Shown here piece after piece: positions 26,489-38,100 of a stretch of 64,000 nt of DNA (position 1 is its first letter; every line of letters begins with the position of its first letter). The notes under the pieces were generated by a model that saw only the letters and a program-made list of their open reading frames with translations, was not told where the DNA came from and did not search any database. Where the stretch lies: assembly GCA_947846985.1 (NCBI GenBank), contig CANTUZ010000008.1, forward strand, positions 25,191,352 through 25,255,351, read 5' to 3'. This DNA comes from Fratercula arctica. Taxonomy: Eukaryota; Chordata; Aves; Charadriiformes; Alcidae. The position numbers and the translations under genes were made by a program.

Positions 26489-29400
26489 TCTCTAAAAGCA
26501 GTGTGAGTGCAGAGCCTGAAACCATTCATTATTATTCCAAATAATTTTTTGCTCTGAAGTAATTTAGTGTTTTCCTTGTAACATAAGTATTATCTTGGAT
26601 GTTTGGTCAGGAAGCTCATTTCTGAGGTAATGACTGAATCCTAAAATACCTCTGAGTAGACTTATTGACCTTTCATATTACTTTCGGTCACAAATTAGAG
26701 TTTTAAAATGAAATATAACCATTACATGTAGGTTTCAGGAGGCAGCATGCAGAGAACACTTTATGCTGAGCACCCTCTTCTGATCCCCCAGAAAAGAAGG
26801 ATGATATTTTAGGAAAACTTGTAAGCAGCTTGGTTTAGCCATTTTGCTTTCTTCTTTTATTAATTGGAAAGGATTAGATAGGTAATGAAGTAGATGGGTA
26901 CTGCACAGATGCAGTATATTTGTGAGACTGCCAAACTGGCATTTTTAGCACTTACCTATATGCAACATTGCACATATATATTCTTTGTTGATAAATCAGC
27001 TAGTTTAAGGGTGATGCTAATGACAGTCAGAACAATCTTTCCTTAAAGGTTTTGATAACACAGAAAAGTCCCACTCCAGAGTTTTGAAGGTAAAACCAGA
27101 TGATGCATGTCTGTGTGCCAACAGATAATTACACCATCATAAGTAGCCTGGACTATGTGAAGATATGAAAGATCAGGGGTCTACTGTTCTTCTTCCATTT
27201 TTCCTAACTGTTTTTTACCAAGCACACAGCAGGCAATGATATTCTTAGGAAAACTGAAGCATTCCTTTCTGGTCTGGAAAAACCATGCTAAATGAAAGTC
27301 TGGGGAATCCACCCCCTCTGAACATTATATATATGTTCTTGGAAATATGACAAATTTCATAAACACATTTTAGATCACATATCCCTGGAAGACATTAGCC
27401 TTAGGAAAACGAGACCATTACATATCCCTTTCATTATTTTCCAGGTTTGTTTTTGATTTGAGACCAAATCAACATAGGCTAGTTCTTTAAAAGAGGAGGT
27501 GGAGTTGGAAACATCCACTGCTTTATTACAGGGGGAAGAGGCAGAGGTAGAAGGGTGTTGTCTCTGGCATGAATATTACTGTTGATGCCTCAGTCAGAGT
27601 TATTACGTTTGCTCCCTTCTTAGTGCTGCAGATTACACGCAGATCCTATTTCCTCTTCCAGCTTCTGCCAAGGTTTTGAAGTTTGAAATAGGCAGTCAGG
27701 TGTCACTTGCAAAATCTTAGCTGATGCCAGCCTTACACAACAGCTGGGTGTTAGTTTTAATTAACACTATTCAAAAGAAAGAAAAGAGTGAATTACTATC
27801 ACTTTTTTGTTTCACAGAGTGTCTGATAAACCAGGCTGACATGGATCTATTAGTCATTGTCCCAGTTCCGTGCTAATGTTGTTCAAACCTTTTAATCAGA
27901 AATGTGCAGAAAACAGGACATACCTGGCTTCATAATGGGGAAAGTATGCCCTAGGTCGGTAATGGAAATGATGCGAACTGTCATTTAGCGTTTTGGATTA
28001 AAAGCAATCTCTTCAGAGTTGAAGGGTTCAGCCTACCAGTAGGGGGAAACAATAACAAAGCAGGCTTTCCCAGGCTAGTGGGCAGCATGAAAACTGTATC
28101 GCTCTTGAAGTTTTTATGGCAATTTAGTAATCTAGAGAAGAGCTCAAGCCACAGCTGCTGCAACAGTTGCAAGTTTTAATTTGTTAGTTTGAAGTAATAA
28201 TTCATCAAAACTGACAGAAGTGGAAATTAGTGCAATGGTCATGTCAATTAATACTCCAGATTATGCTGTCCTTTAGTCATGCTTGTTTAAGAAAGTAGGG
28301 AAAAGATCTCAGCTAAGAAAAGGAAAACTTGGCAATGGTAAAGATATGTTGTTAACAAAATGGGGTTTTTTTGGTCTTGAAGTAACTGGATTAGATTCCC
28401 ACATCACTGCAGAAATTTGATGTGATGGAGCAAAATTCAATTTATTATTGGCAACACTCAAAAAAATGAAACTCAAACTTGAAAAGGGTATAATAAAATC
28501 TTTTCTGATTCAACATGACAACTCATTCTCATTCTCATTTTCCTTGTGGTAGCTTGGTAAACTGTAGATTGCACAACTTTAATATGGTTTAGGGTTCAGT
28601 ACCTACCACCTGTATGTCCACAGTTTTGAGACGTTCTAATTTTGATTTTTGTTAGATGATAAATAACTTTCAACTCAAAATGGAACAAAAATTTTAGTGT
28701 CATTATTTTACCTGCTGCAGTACTTTACCAGCCTACCCCTCTTTCGACACATCCATGATAGTGAGTATTCCAGGAGTGATGCAAGAAGTGTTATTTTTCT
28801 TCTGTACCTTCGGCTGTTGAGGGGAGTGTGGTTGGGTGCAGAAGAATGCTACAGCCCCTCCCCCTCCGCATGCTGCCCATCTCTAGCCCAGGGGATCCAG
28901 TGGATTCCTCCAGGAGAAAATGCTGTTCAGGGCTGTGCTGCTCACAGTGGTGTTATCGCTGTTACAGAGATGCTGCATGGTGGCTCATTGCAGTTGGCTT
29001 CCCATGGCCATGCTGCTACTAGGTATGGGAGCCCGCGCTCTGGCTTAATTACTGCTGCAGGACAGCTATTGCCCTATGGATTTTCTTTCTTTCATTGAAT
29101 CTTTTGATGCGCAGGGTTTGTGAGGCTTTACTTTCTGTCCTCTCCATGGCTTTCCTGACAAGAGGTGTTTTGTCCCTGGAGAAATCTATAAGGAATTCCC
29201 AAAGAATTTCCTGATCTTTCTCCATTCAGCACAGTCAGACACTTTGTGTTTCAGAGAAATAAGATTCCCATATTTATGTGTGGGGACCATGCCATTAATA
29301 TTTCTCACATTGCTTTGAGACTGTATGAAAATGTCAAAGATTAATCCTTACATTGCTCCTCACTGTGGCTCATAAACTGATAATTGCCACAAGCAGTAAA

Positions 29401-30691
29401 GAATTGCATATTGCAGGAGTCAGAAAGTCTCCTCTGTAAGTAAAACAGAGACAGAGAATTGTGCTTATCCTATCTTAAGTGCCAGAAGGGTGCAAGGAGG
29501 AATGAGTTCCATCGGTGACTGTAGAGAAGTATGTCTTTCACACAGAGGCATAAGAAATTATATTTTGCATTTAAATTTTCAAGCAGTCATTATTTTTTCT
29601 CATCTTGTATTTCATAGGAAAGGTTCTCTCCATTTTGCTTTGGGGAAACCTAACCTACTTCCAACCACTGCTTTTATTTATTTATTTTCACTTCATAGCA
29701 AATCTTCTTGTCTCTGAGTTTGCAAAGTTGAAGCCTCTGCCTGTTACATGTCAAAATGACAATGGAAAACATGATATAACCCCCTCCAACAACAACCGTT
29801 TGTTGCCTTTAGTTTGGATAAACTTCAGCTCTGGGACTTCTGGCTTTGTTTAGTGAAAGTACAGCAGAAGAGATTCCTTTTAGATTAGCTAAGAGACTAC
29901 TGCCATTTTCCCCCATTTACGTCAAACCCTTCATTTAAACATGAACTATCAGAATGAGAATGAAAACGGTACCTCCTTTAACAATGTCTGCACATTTTTG
30001 TCTTGCTTTGATTCACACAAGTACTCCGTGAAGAAATGTCTGCCAGGGAGGAGAAAGCACGCACAGGACATTGAACAGGAAGAATGTGATGATAACGGAA
30101 AGATATATATATTAAGGCTGAATGTGTTTTGTTATTTTAAAAGGCTAGGCCTTTTCTTACAGCTAAAGGGGCACCCAAATGTCTCTCAAGAAACTGGGGA
30201 TGTGACTTGTAGATTTAAGACTTTAACTGAGTTTGTACCAGAATGATCTTCAACATAAGACAAAGCTATCCACAATCACAGGAGACCCATGCCTTTCTGC
30301 TGCAGGTTTTCTCTTTCAGTCACTGTGCATCCTACGCTGGAGGTGGCACAGGCACATCTGCTCTCCTGCCAGGCAGCAAAAGATTTCCTTCCATGTGCAA
30401 AACTTCTGTGGGCTGCTATGGTGGCTTTAGGCACCACTTTATTCCCAGCCCCAGCACTGCAAAATGCAGCAGTCACAGAAACACCCTGTGCACCTTTGTA
30501 GCAGTAGATATGAAAGGATGATCTGTGTCTGGAAACTACTTCCCACAGCAATTTGACACTGGCAGTTCTTCGAAAACTTCTGGACTTAATTAATTCACAC
30601 TGAACTGCCCTGCAATTCACACCCAGTGACCAGTCAGTGCATTAGCAGGCCATTGTTGCACGTCTCTTTACCTCTGTTCTTTCCCATTCTG

Positions 30692-30768
30692 CTTCTTCTT
30701 CTTCTTCTTCTTCTTCTTCTTCTTCTTCTTCTTCTTCTTCCTCTTCCTCTTCCTCTTCTTCTTCTTCT

Positions 30769-30803
<35 letters not shown>

Positions 30804-30823
30804 TCCTCTCTTTTCCTTCTTTC
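30692..30823. repeat. Imperfect (TTC)n / (GAA)n polypyrimidine tract
   Basis: About 130 bases of uninterrupted pyrimidine on the plus strand, mostly TTC triplets with some CTC and TCC interruptions. The complementary strand is pure purine, and much of it has mirror symmetry, the type able to form triplex DNA. Glu-, Lys- or Arg-rich open frames on the minus strand and a Leu-rich one on the plus strand are simply this repeat read in different frames. Confidence 0.95.
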
Positions 30824-30938
30824 CATTTTCTTTTCGGAAAAGATGCAAGGGCAAAAACTGCAGCTCCTTTTTCGAACAGACACAAGAGAAATAATTGCTC
30901 ACCCGAACACAGCTAGTGGAAAATATGGGAAGCATCGC

Positions 30939-30994
30939 TCATTGTTCCTTTGATGTTCAGTGTAATAGCCACGCTGAGCATCAAAGGAAAATGA
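30939..30994 (+). ncRNA. Candidate pre-miRNA-like hairpin in intron 1
   Basis: The 5' arm (30939-30963) and 3' arm (30971-30994) pair over 24 bp with a single bulged G (30943) and only two G-U wobbles, closed by the 7-nt loop AATAGCC. Inner pairing (30946-30963 with 30971-30988) is 18 continuous pairs. It lies in the sense orientation in a host-gene intron, as intronic microRNAs often do. I do not recognise it as a known microRNA; it does not match the mammalian COL3A1 intronic miR-1245 as I recall it. Alternatives are a small palindromic transposon remnant, or paired TCF/LEF sites (CTTTGATG and its complement CATCAAAG). Confidence 0.4.
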
Positions 30995-33900
30995 ACTACA
31001 TCCCCCATGCTTTCCTTCAGCTATAAGCAGTAAAAATAGAACTCATATTATCTCGGAAAACACTTCTATGTTCATGAGAGGCTCTTTTAAAAAAAAATTT
31101 ATTTTTTCCATGTCTGGCTTTAAATCTACTGTATGGTGTTTGCTTGTTTCCCTACAGAGCAGTAGTTATTCTGTGCCAGCTCTTTAAGAGAAGAATGTCC
31201 TAGTGAAAGCAAACAATAGGCTGTGTAGTGGGAATTGCAAAGCTTTGAAAAGAGTAATTGAAATCTCCTCAGACATTTTGGAGATTCTTTGCACAATATT
31301 CTAAGCCTGTTGGTGGCTTAGTCGTTGGCAGGGTGGTCCTCTTTGTAGATCCCTCTTTTTTGTATGAACAGAAAAGCATGAATATGGAGGGAGAAAAAAA
31401 AAAAGAAAAAGGAAATAAAGGCGGCGTACAAGTCAAACCGATTTTTCCTGTTAGAGCAGCTGAAGAGAGAAAGAGCGCTGTAGGTTCTTTCAGTGAAGAA
31501 TCAAAGAAGAGTACAGAGCCTCTTGATTTATCAGGTTTTCTCTGGCTCAGGCTTTTCCAGTCATGCCTTTTAAGGACTCCGGCAGATAAACTCTGGTGGA
31601 TCTGGCTGTGTCTGCTGAAGATGTTCTAGCCCTCCTCTGCTCCACGGCGCTGTTTATTGTCACCCTGCGCCAGCAGGTGTTGTTGCTGCACAGAGTAGGG
31701 AGAGCTACACGTGTGCCAGGCTTCAGGCAGCCACCTCAGCAGCAGTGCTTCTGACCTCTGATATGAAAAAAAAGCCAGCTCTGCGCTTGCAGGCTCTTCA
31801 CAGGCCCAAAAGTGTGGATTTTCACCTGTTGAGGGAATTAGTTAGGAAGATCCTTAGGTCTTCATGCTTGAAAAACAGGCATAGAACTTGATACTTAAAA
31901 ATGGCCCCAAAATTAAGACGGTTGTCTTTGGTACCCTGAGAAAACCCTCACAATACTCACTTTGACAGCCTTAGGAAGTTGACAATAAGAACATTGTATC
32001 CAGTGTACAAATAGCCATTTAATACCCTCTATGAGGCAGATTAAGAAGAATTTCAAATACTGCCATCTGTATCCGACAAACTGTCCAGAATGGATGTGGG
32101 GTGAATTAGTACAAACTGGAATAAGGACTTTATTATTAAAACAAACTGTTCCGCAGATGAAGCTAGGTTAATGGTGCTCTATGCATTCAGAATCCTGCCC
32201 CCACTCCTGCCCTTCTGAATTACCAATACCTTTAATTTATTGGCAACCAAAAATATGATTCTTTTCTTTAGACAATATGCCAGATTTCTTTAATCAGCCA
32301 CTGGAATATGAAATACAAGAACCAACCCCTTAATTTAGTTCCAAATTCTGAAATTACAGGGAAATCAATAAAATTGTGCAGGGAATTATGTTAGCGTAGA
32401 ATTTGACCCCCTGCTGCTTTACTCTTCTCTGATGTAAATTCACTATGGCCATGGAGTTATACTGAGGATGAATTTGTCCAACATATCTGAAAATATAAAT
32501 GATATTACCATATGCATTATACTGCATTGTAACATTTCCCATCTGTTTCAGTCTCAGGAGAGAAGCATTGAATCAAGCTGATTTCTTCCAAGGCAAACCA
32601 CAGAAACAGCATTGCATAAAATTGTTAGCCCTCTCACTGAGCTAAGGGGAAAGAGAAGATTATGTCCCACTTGAAACATTAACCACCTGATAAAAACTGT
32701 TTTAATTACAAAGTCAGGCAATGAAAAACAAAAATCATACTTTTTTTTTTTTTTTCCCACACAGCCTTTGGGTTTTATCTTGCGAGAAGCTTAAAGTATT
32801 TTGAATTAAGTAGTTATAGTTCAGCGTTTTACACGGGTTGCCATGTAGAGCAAGCTGTAACCATTGTCACTTTCCAATGGTTCTCTTTCACTTAGCAGCT
32901 CAGAAGCTGAATCTCACTATCATGATGCTTTGGATCTCTCAGACTGGTTGTACAGTCTGGGAAACCTGCTTGTACACAATAAGTTTTTGAGTTTTTCTTT
33001 ATTCTTGCCAGGACAGACCTACTGCAAGAAACATTGCAAAGAACCCTCCAATGTTACAAAATATGACTGGTCCTAGCTAAAATCAGAAACGGGGAAGTAT
33101 GTCTTTGAGATATACCTTGGGGGTCATTTTTCCTTTTTTTAAAGTTCTGGCAATATGTTGTGCTGGATTTTGGTAATTTTTTCCACTTAATTGATCCTAG
33201 TGATGTTGAGTATGAAGCTATTGCTTTTCTTTAGAAATATAATAGGCCAGCTTCTTATGGAATAAAATTGGAAATGTTCATGTGTTCAAGTGTTCAAAAT
33301 TAAATTACCTTGACTCTTGGACTCTGACTGTAGAAGTCTTCATTGACTGCCAAAGGAGTGGGCAGGATGTATGTTTAAAGAAACTAATAAATCCATAAAA
33401 TCATCACTAATCACATCAGACCTTGAATTTATGTCAGTTTCTGCTTGGTTTAAGACAGAGGTTGGCATCATTCACTCTAAAGACAAGCAGCACATTAAAA
33501 TCAGATTACTGCAGAGTAGTGAGAATTTATGCCAGCACTACAACTAAATAGCCACAAATAAAGTGATTGCAGCCTGCTGCTTATTTTTAGAGTGACACCA
33601 AATGGCACAAAAGGTGATGTGCCAAAAAAAAGTTAATGTAAGAACAGAGGGGATGGAAAAATCTCACAGGCGTTTTACCAATAATTGGAGGAGTGACAGA
33701 AAAATTATGCAATGTTCCCTCTAAAAGGCATTGAATGCACTGAATTAAGATGAAATTCTTACTTAATCTGTGTCTTGCTCTAATGCAAATGGTTGCCCTT
33801 ATCAAAAGGTTTGATATGTCACTGAAGACATTCAGTTCTCACCAGAATAATTTGAAGTTGATGTTGTTCAGGTCTGATTCAAAACCCAGTAAAATCAAGG

Positions 33901-35153
33901 GACGTTCTCATCAGGCGGTGTTTACCCTAAATCAGGAATGAATGATACACATTCTGCATATTACAGCAAAAGAGGTCTGTCTCTACTAAAAAGACAGCAA
34001 TATAAATATAATTGTGTGAGTTACAGAGCCAACCTGTTGAGAGATGACTTTGGAGAGGAAATCCCGGAATAACATCTCAGTACAGATGGCCATTCAGGAA
34101 TATATTTCTCCCTTACAAAAAACAATTTAGACCATGATGTTGTCGAGGAACAGCTAAGAACAAAAGGAGTATAACCATCTTTTGCGTCCCTCAGTTATTT
34201 TTCTCAAAATGACTTTTATAAGTTTAGAAACAGGTACAACAATTCTTTGGGCAATCCCCAAAAAGAAGCAAGATGACAGATACACAGCAGTCTGCTCTAT
34301 CCTGCCTCTCCTATGACTCAGTTTAAAATGGCAGCTCTGCCAAAACCAACCCTGCCAACTAAACAAAACAAGAAATCCCTCCTTGCACTTTGTTTTCCTA
34401 TTAGCAGTTTTGAAGCAAGAAAACTCTTCTGCCATTGTTTTTCATGCCGGACACCAGCTGAAGCCAGTGGGGCTGTTGTGTAACAGTATCACTGATGGGA
34501 TATCGCTGGTCCCTTTTTCAAAGCACTACTTACACAGCAGGGTGACCTTTAGACATCGCATGAAGAGCATCATTCAAGGATGTCAACATGTGTGCCTGAA
34601 CAGAGCGATTTGTGAAACATAAAAGCTGATACAGAACTATGTGACAGATTCAGCCACTTCAGACCATAATATCTTTGAGAAGCGCAATAGTCCTCTGAAG
34701 ATAAAGAAGAAAAATTAGAGTTCTTAAAATAAATCACACTTTGAAAGATTAGGAAAAAAAGACAATAATTTGCAAGGAAAATAGAGGTATTTTGTGTTTT
34801 ACTTGGTAAGCAAATATGCCATAAGGATATTTTTTAATCCTGATATTTCTAAAATTTCTAAAATCTGCAGAAAGGTTGCAGCATTTGGAGCTTATAAAGA
34901 TGAATGAAGGGAACAAGCAATAATTTGTTTAAAATGTAAATACTTTTTTGTACCAGTGCAGGCCTGGGTTGTTTTTTTTTTTCCATTTTGTAATCTAAAA
35001 GACAGATTGGTTGGGTCTCAGAGGAAGGACAGTTTGGCTACATGACATAATGATCCTTTGCCTGAGCATCCAGCCTCTCCTATACATAGCCAGAGAAATA
35101 GTGCATGTCTCCTTTCTGCAATACCTCTTACAGACAAGTACAGTATTATGATT

Positions 35154-35177
35154 AAGCAGCATTTTTTTATGCTGCTT
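35154..35177. repeat. 9-bp inverted repeat, T6 loop
   Basis: AAGCAGCAT (35154-35162) pairs perfectly with ATGCTGCTT (35169-35177) across six Ts, in intron 1. It is too short for a microRNA precursor; no function is inferred. Confidence 0.8.
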
Positions 35178-38100
35178 TCTTTTTCTTGCTCTGCATCTGG
35201 GTGAAGAGGAAAATGTCTGGGACTGGCCCAGTGGCAGAACTGTTCAAACGCCAGCTTTTTTGGCAGATGAGCATCCCTAGAACTCAGAAAACTTTGGTTT
35301 CAGTCTGAAAGCACAGGATGTAGCCATCCTTTCTGGTATGAACCTTGGGAAATCTGTGAACCATTCATTCATACTCCTTTTCCATTCCACTTGTTAGCAG
35401 TTCTTCCTCCTACAGAACATGGAGCAGGAAAGGATTTTTAAGATGGACCCACTCTGATTTTTCACAGCCTGCATTTAAGTGCTTTATCAAATGAGGTTTC
35501 ATTCCTGATACCTCCAATCATATGATGGACAGGTCATACAAAATATTACATCAGTACCATTAAATCTGAAAATGTCCTAATAGGGCCCTTATGTCATCAT
35601 GCACCATGTAAAATGGATTCAATTAATTAGCTGGTGGTTTCAATAGAATTCCAGCTGAGAGAATGTCTGTAGGCCTTGCAGTTGAAAAAAAAAAAATCTT
35701 GTTAAACCATTTCTTTTCTTACATTTCCACCTCTTTTCCTGACTCCTATGAAACAGACACTACTTCAGACTTTGCAAGTACTCAGCACTTACTTGACAGG
35801 AGAACATGCAGGCAAACCAAGCCGTTCTGGCTCAGCAAGCCAATTAGTTCATCATGAGTCCATTTGTTTCCATTACTGATCACAGGATGGAATGAGTATG
35901 TTTGATTTTCTTATAAACATCATCGTAATACCAGACAGGGAGCCCAAACCATTTGCTTCGAGGTAGACGCTGTAACATTCTTTTCTGCTCAGTAAATGGA
36001 AAGCAGCGATGCGACAGATACCGGGATGGACTCCACTATCCACTCCAGTGTAGGGGAGAATTATAGCATTTCCATTGAAAATGAACAATATACCTTCTTT
36101 CTACTTTATCCCTTGGTTAAACAATGTATAAAACAGTGCTGGAATACACAATAAATAGATGTATTTACTATAGAAGAAATGTAGAAACATTTTTTGAAGT
36201 AACCATCCTGTAAAGCAAATGACCAAAACCGGGTGAGAGTAAGGAGACACAGCCATTGTACATTTAAAGGCCCACAAAAAGCAACAGAAAGACCTCCTTA
36301 GCTTCAGCAGACTTTGGATCCAACCAAAGTTAGAGGCAAGGCCTCCTTCATCTCAGTGCTTTAGGCTTTACCAAACCCACTTTAAATAACAGCAAAATCT
36401 GTTTGCTTGACTCATTGTGTTTGTGATCAGATTCTCGCAGATCAAAGCTCCTCGGTTTTGCTTCCCAAGCCATCATCGAGCGGCTGCTGGAGGATTGTGA
36501 GTCACCTCTGTGTGGACTATTGCCCTTTCTGAGCCAGAACCAGACAAGTTCAAGATGTTCTTTAATTTCTAACCATTTAGTCACATCTCTGCAAATGGGA
36601 TATGTGAGTCTGCTACTAATGCAATAGCTGGACATTTGCTTTGGCCAAAATGGAAAAGCCTGTGGTTTTTGAGGATACTATTAGGAGATTTTTTCCTTTT
36701 GCTGTATAAATGTGGTTAAGTCATGATCACAGTGCTTGTACAAATGCAAAGCCAAAAGCAACTACAAAACAGATCAGCTTGTCAGGTCATAGCACCCAGT
36801 AACAAATTCCCATTCACCTGACTGGAATCAGGATTATGCCTGATATGACATTTGTCATCCTTCAGGCCTACAACGACCATATTTCTTTTCCCTTGTACAC
36901 ATTTGGGCTCTTTTATGTACCACACTTATAGGTTCATTGAGACTAAATGGTGATTTTCCTTTCAGCTTTCCCTATTGGTCTGCTTACAGACAGCTGCTAG
37001 TCTGCTTAGGAAGTGGGAAATAATTCAAAACCAGCATAGGATGAAGATTGTGTTGCCTTTTTTTCTTTTCTTCACTTTTTGGGCTGGCCCGGGGAAATGC
37101 TACTCAAAGCAGTATCTTTAAAAACGTGAATGCTCAGTAAACAGCATAAATGCAAAATTATTCAGGCTTTCAAAAATTAAACTTTGAAGTTTTGTACAAT
37201 GAATTAGAGATTGACACAGCCTCCAAAAAACCGTTGCAATAACTGCCATAGAAGTGAAGTGCTGTATAGCCACTGTATTTAGGGCTTTGGGAAGAAGAGT
37301 AAGATTTTGCATTGCCATAGGAGGATATTGTTGTGTTCTAATATTTTTTAAATCTTAGGTTAATATCTATGTTTAGGAATCAATAAGAAAACCTGGCTGA
37401 GGCAAGTATGTGACTGTTTTACTGCAAATCTAGAAGTAGGCAAGTCAGCTTTTTTGTAACCTTATTATTCCTATATGTTACTCGCCAGTGCTTTAGCACA
37501 AATCAGCTTTCCAAAGGATTTTGAAGCTAACAGTTAATCTTTATGAGCAATGCAAAATGCATTATGTCATAACATGCTGACACACAGATCTACATCTGAG
37601 CACAGAGGGGGTGTCTTGCACAGACTAAGTCTTCCCAGATGTAAGTTTCCTTTGGAAACCTATTTAATATTTTCATTCTGCCAAAGGCCGCAATGATTTT
37701 CATTGCAGCTCTCCTAGCTTATTTCTTAATTCATTTAGCAATGTCCAGAAAGTTAGAAGCAAATATGAATGTCATTATATCCAGATGTCTTCGATTTTTT
37801 CTCTTTTTTCTTTCTGTTACATAATGCCATCTACTGTAGAATAACTGAATGACAACCTTGTAGAAATGCAGAGAAATCTGCAATATTTCCTTATTACTGT
37901 AAAATTATGTCAGATGTTTTGTGACACATTTTAAATTTCCAGTATTTTCACCGATATTGTTGACTAAAATATGGAAAGGTGAGTATTCTCAGTGTGAAAA
38001 ATTGGTCACTGAGAAAAGCCTCTGCTTCAGAAAAGAGCAGCTGTCTTGGAAACAGAATCTTTTCTAACCAGCAGTGCAAAAATGTGGGAAAGATGGCCTT

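Noticed and set aside
30634..30935. Glu-, Arg- or Lys-rich minus-strand frames and a Leu-rich plus-strand frame
   Set aside because: They are translations of the TTC/GAA repeat in different frames.
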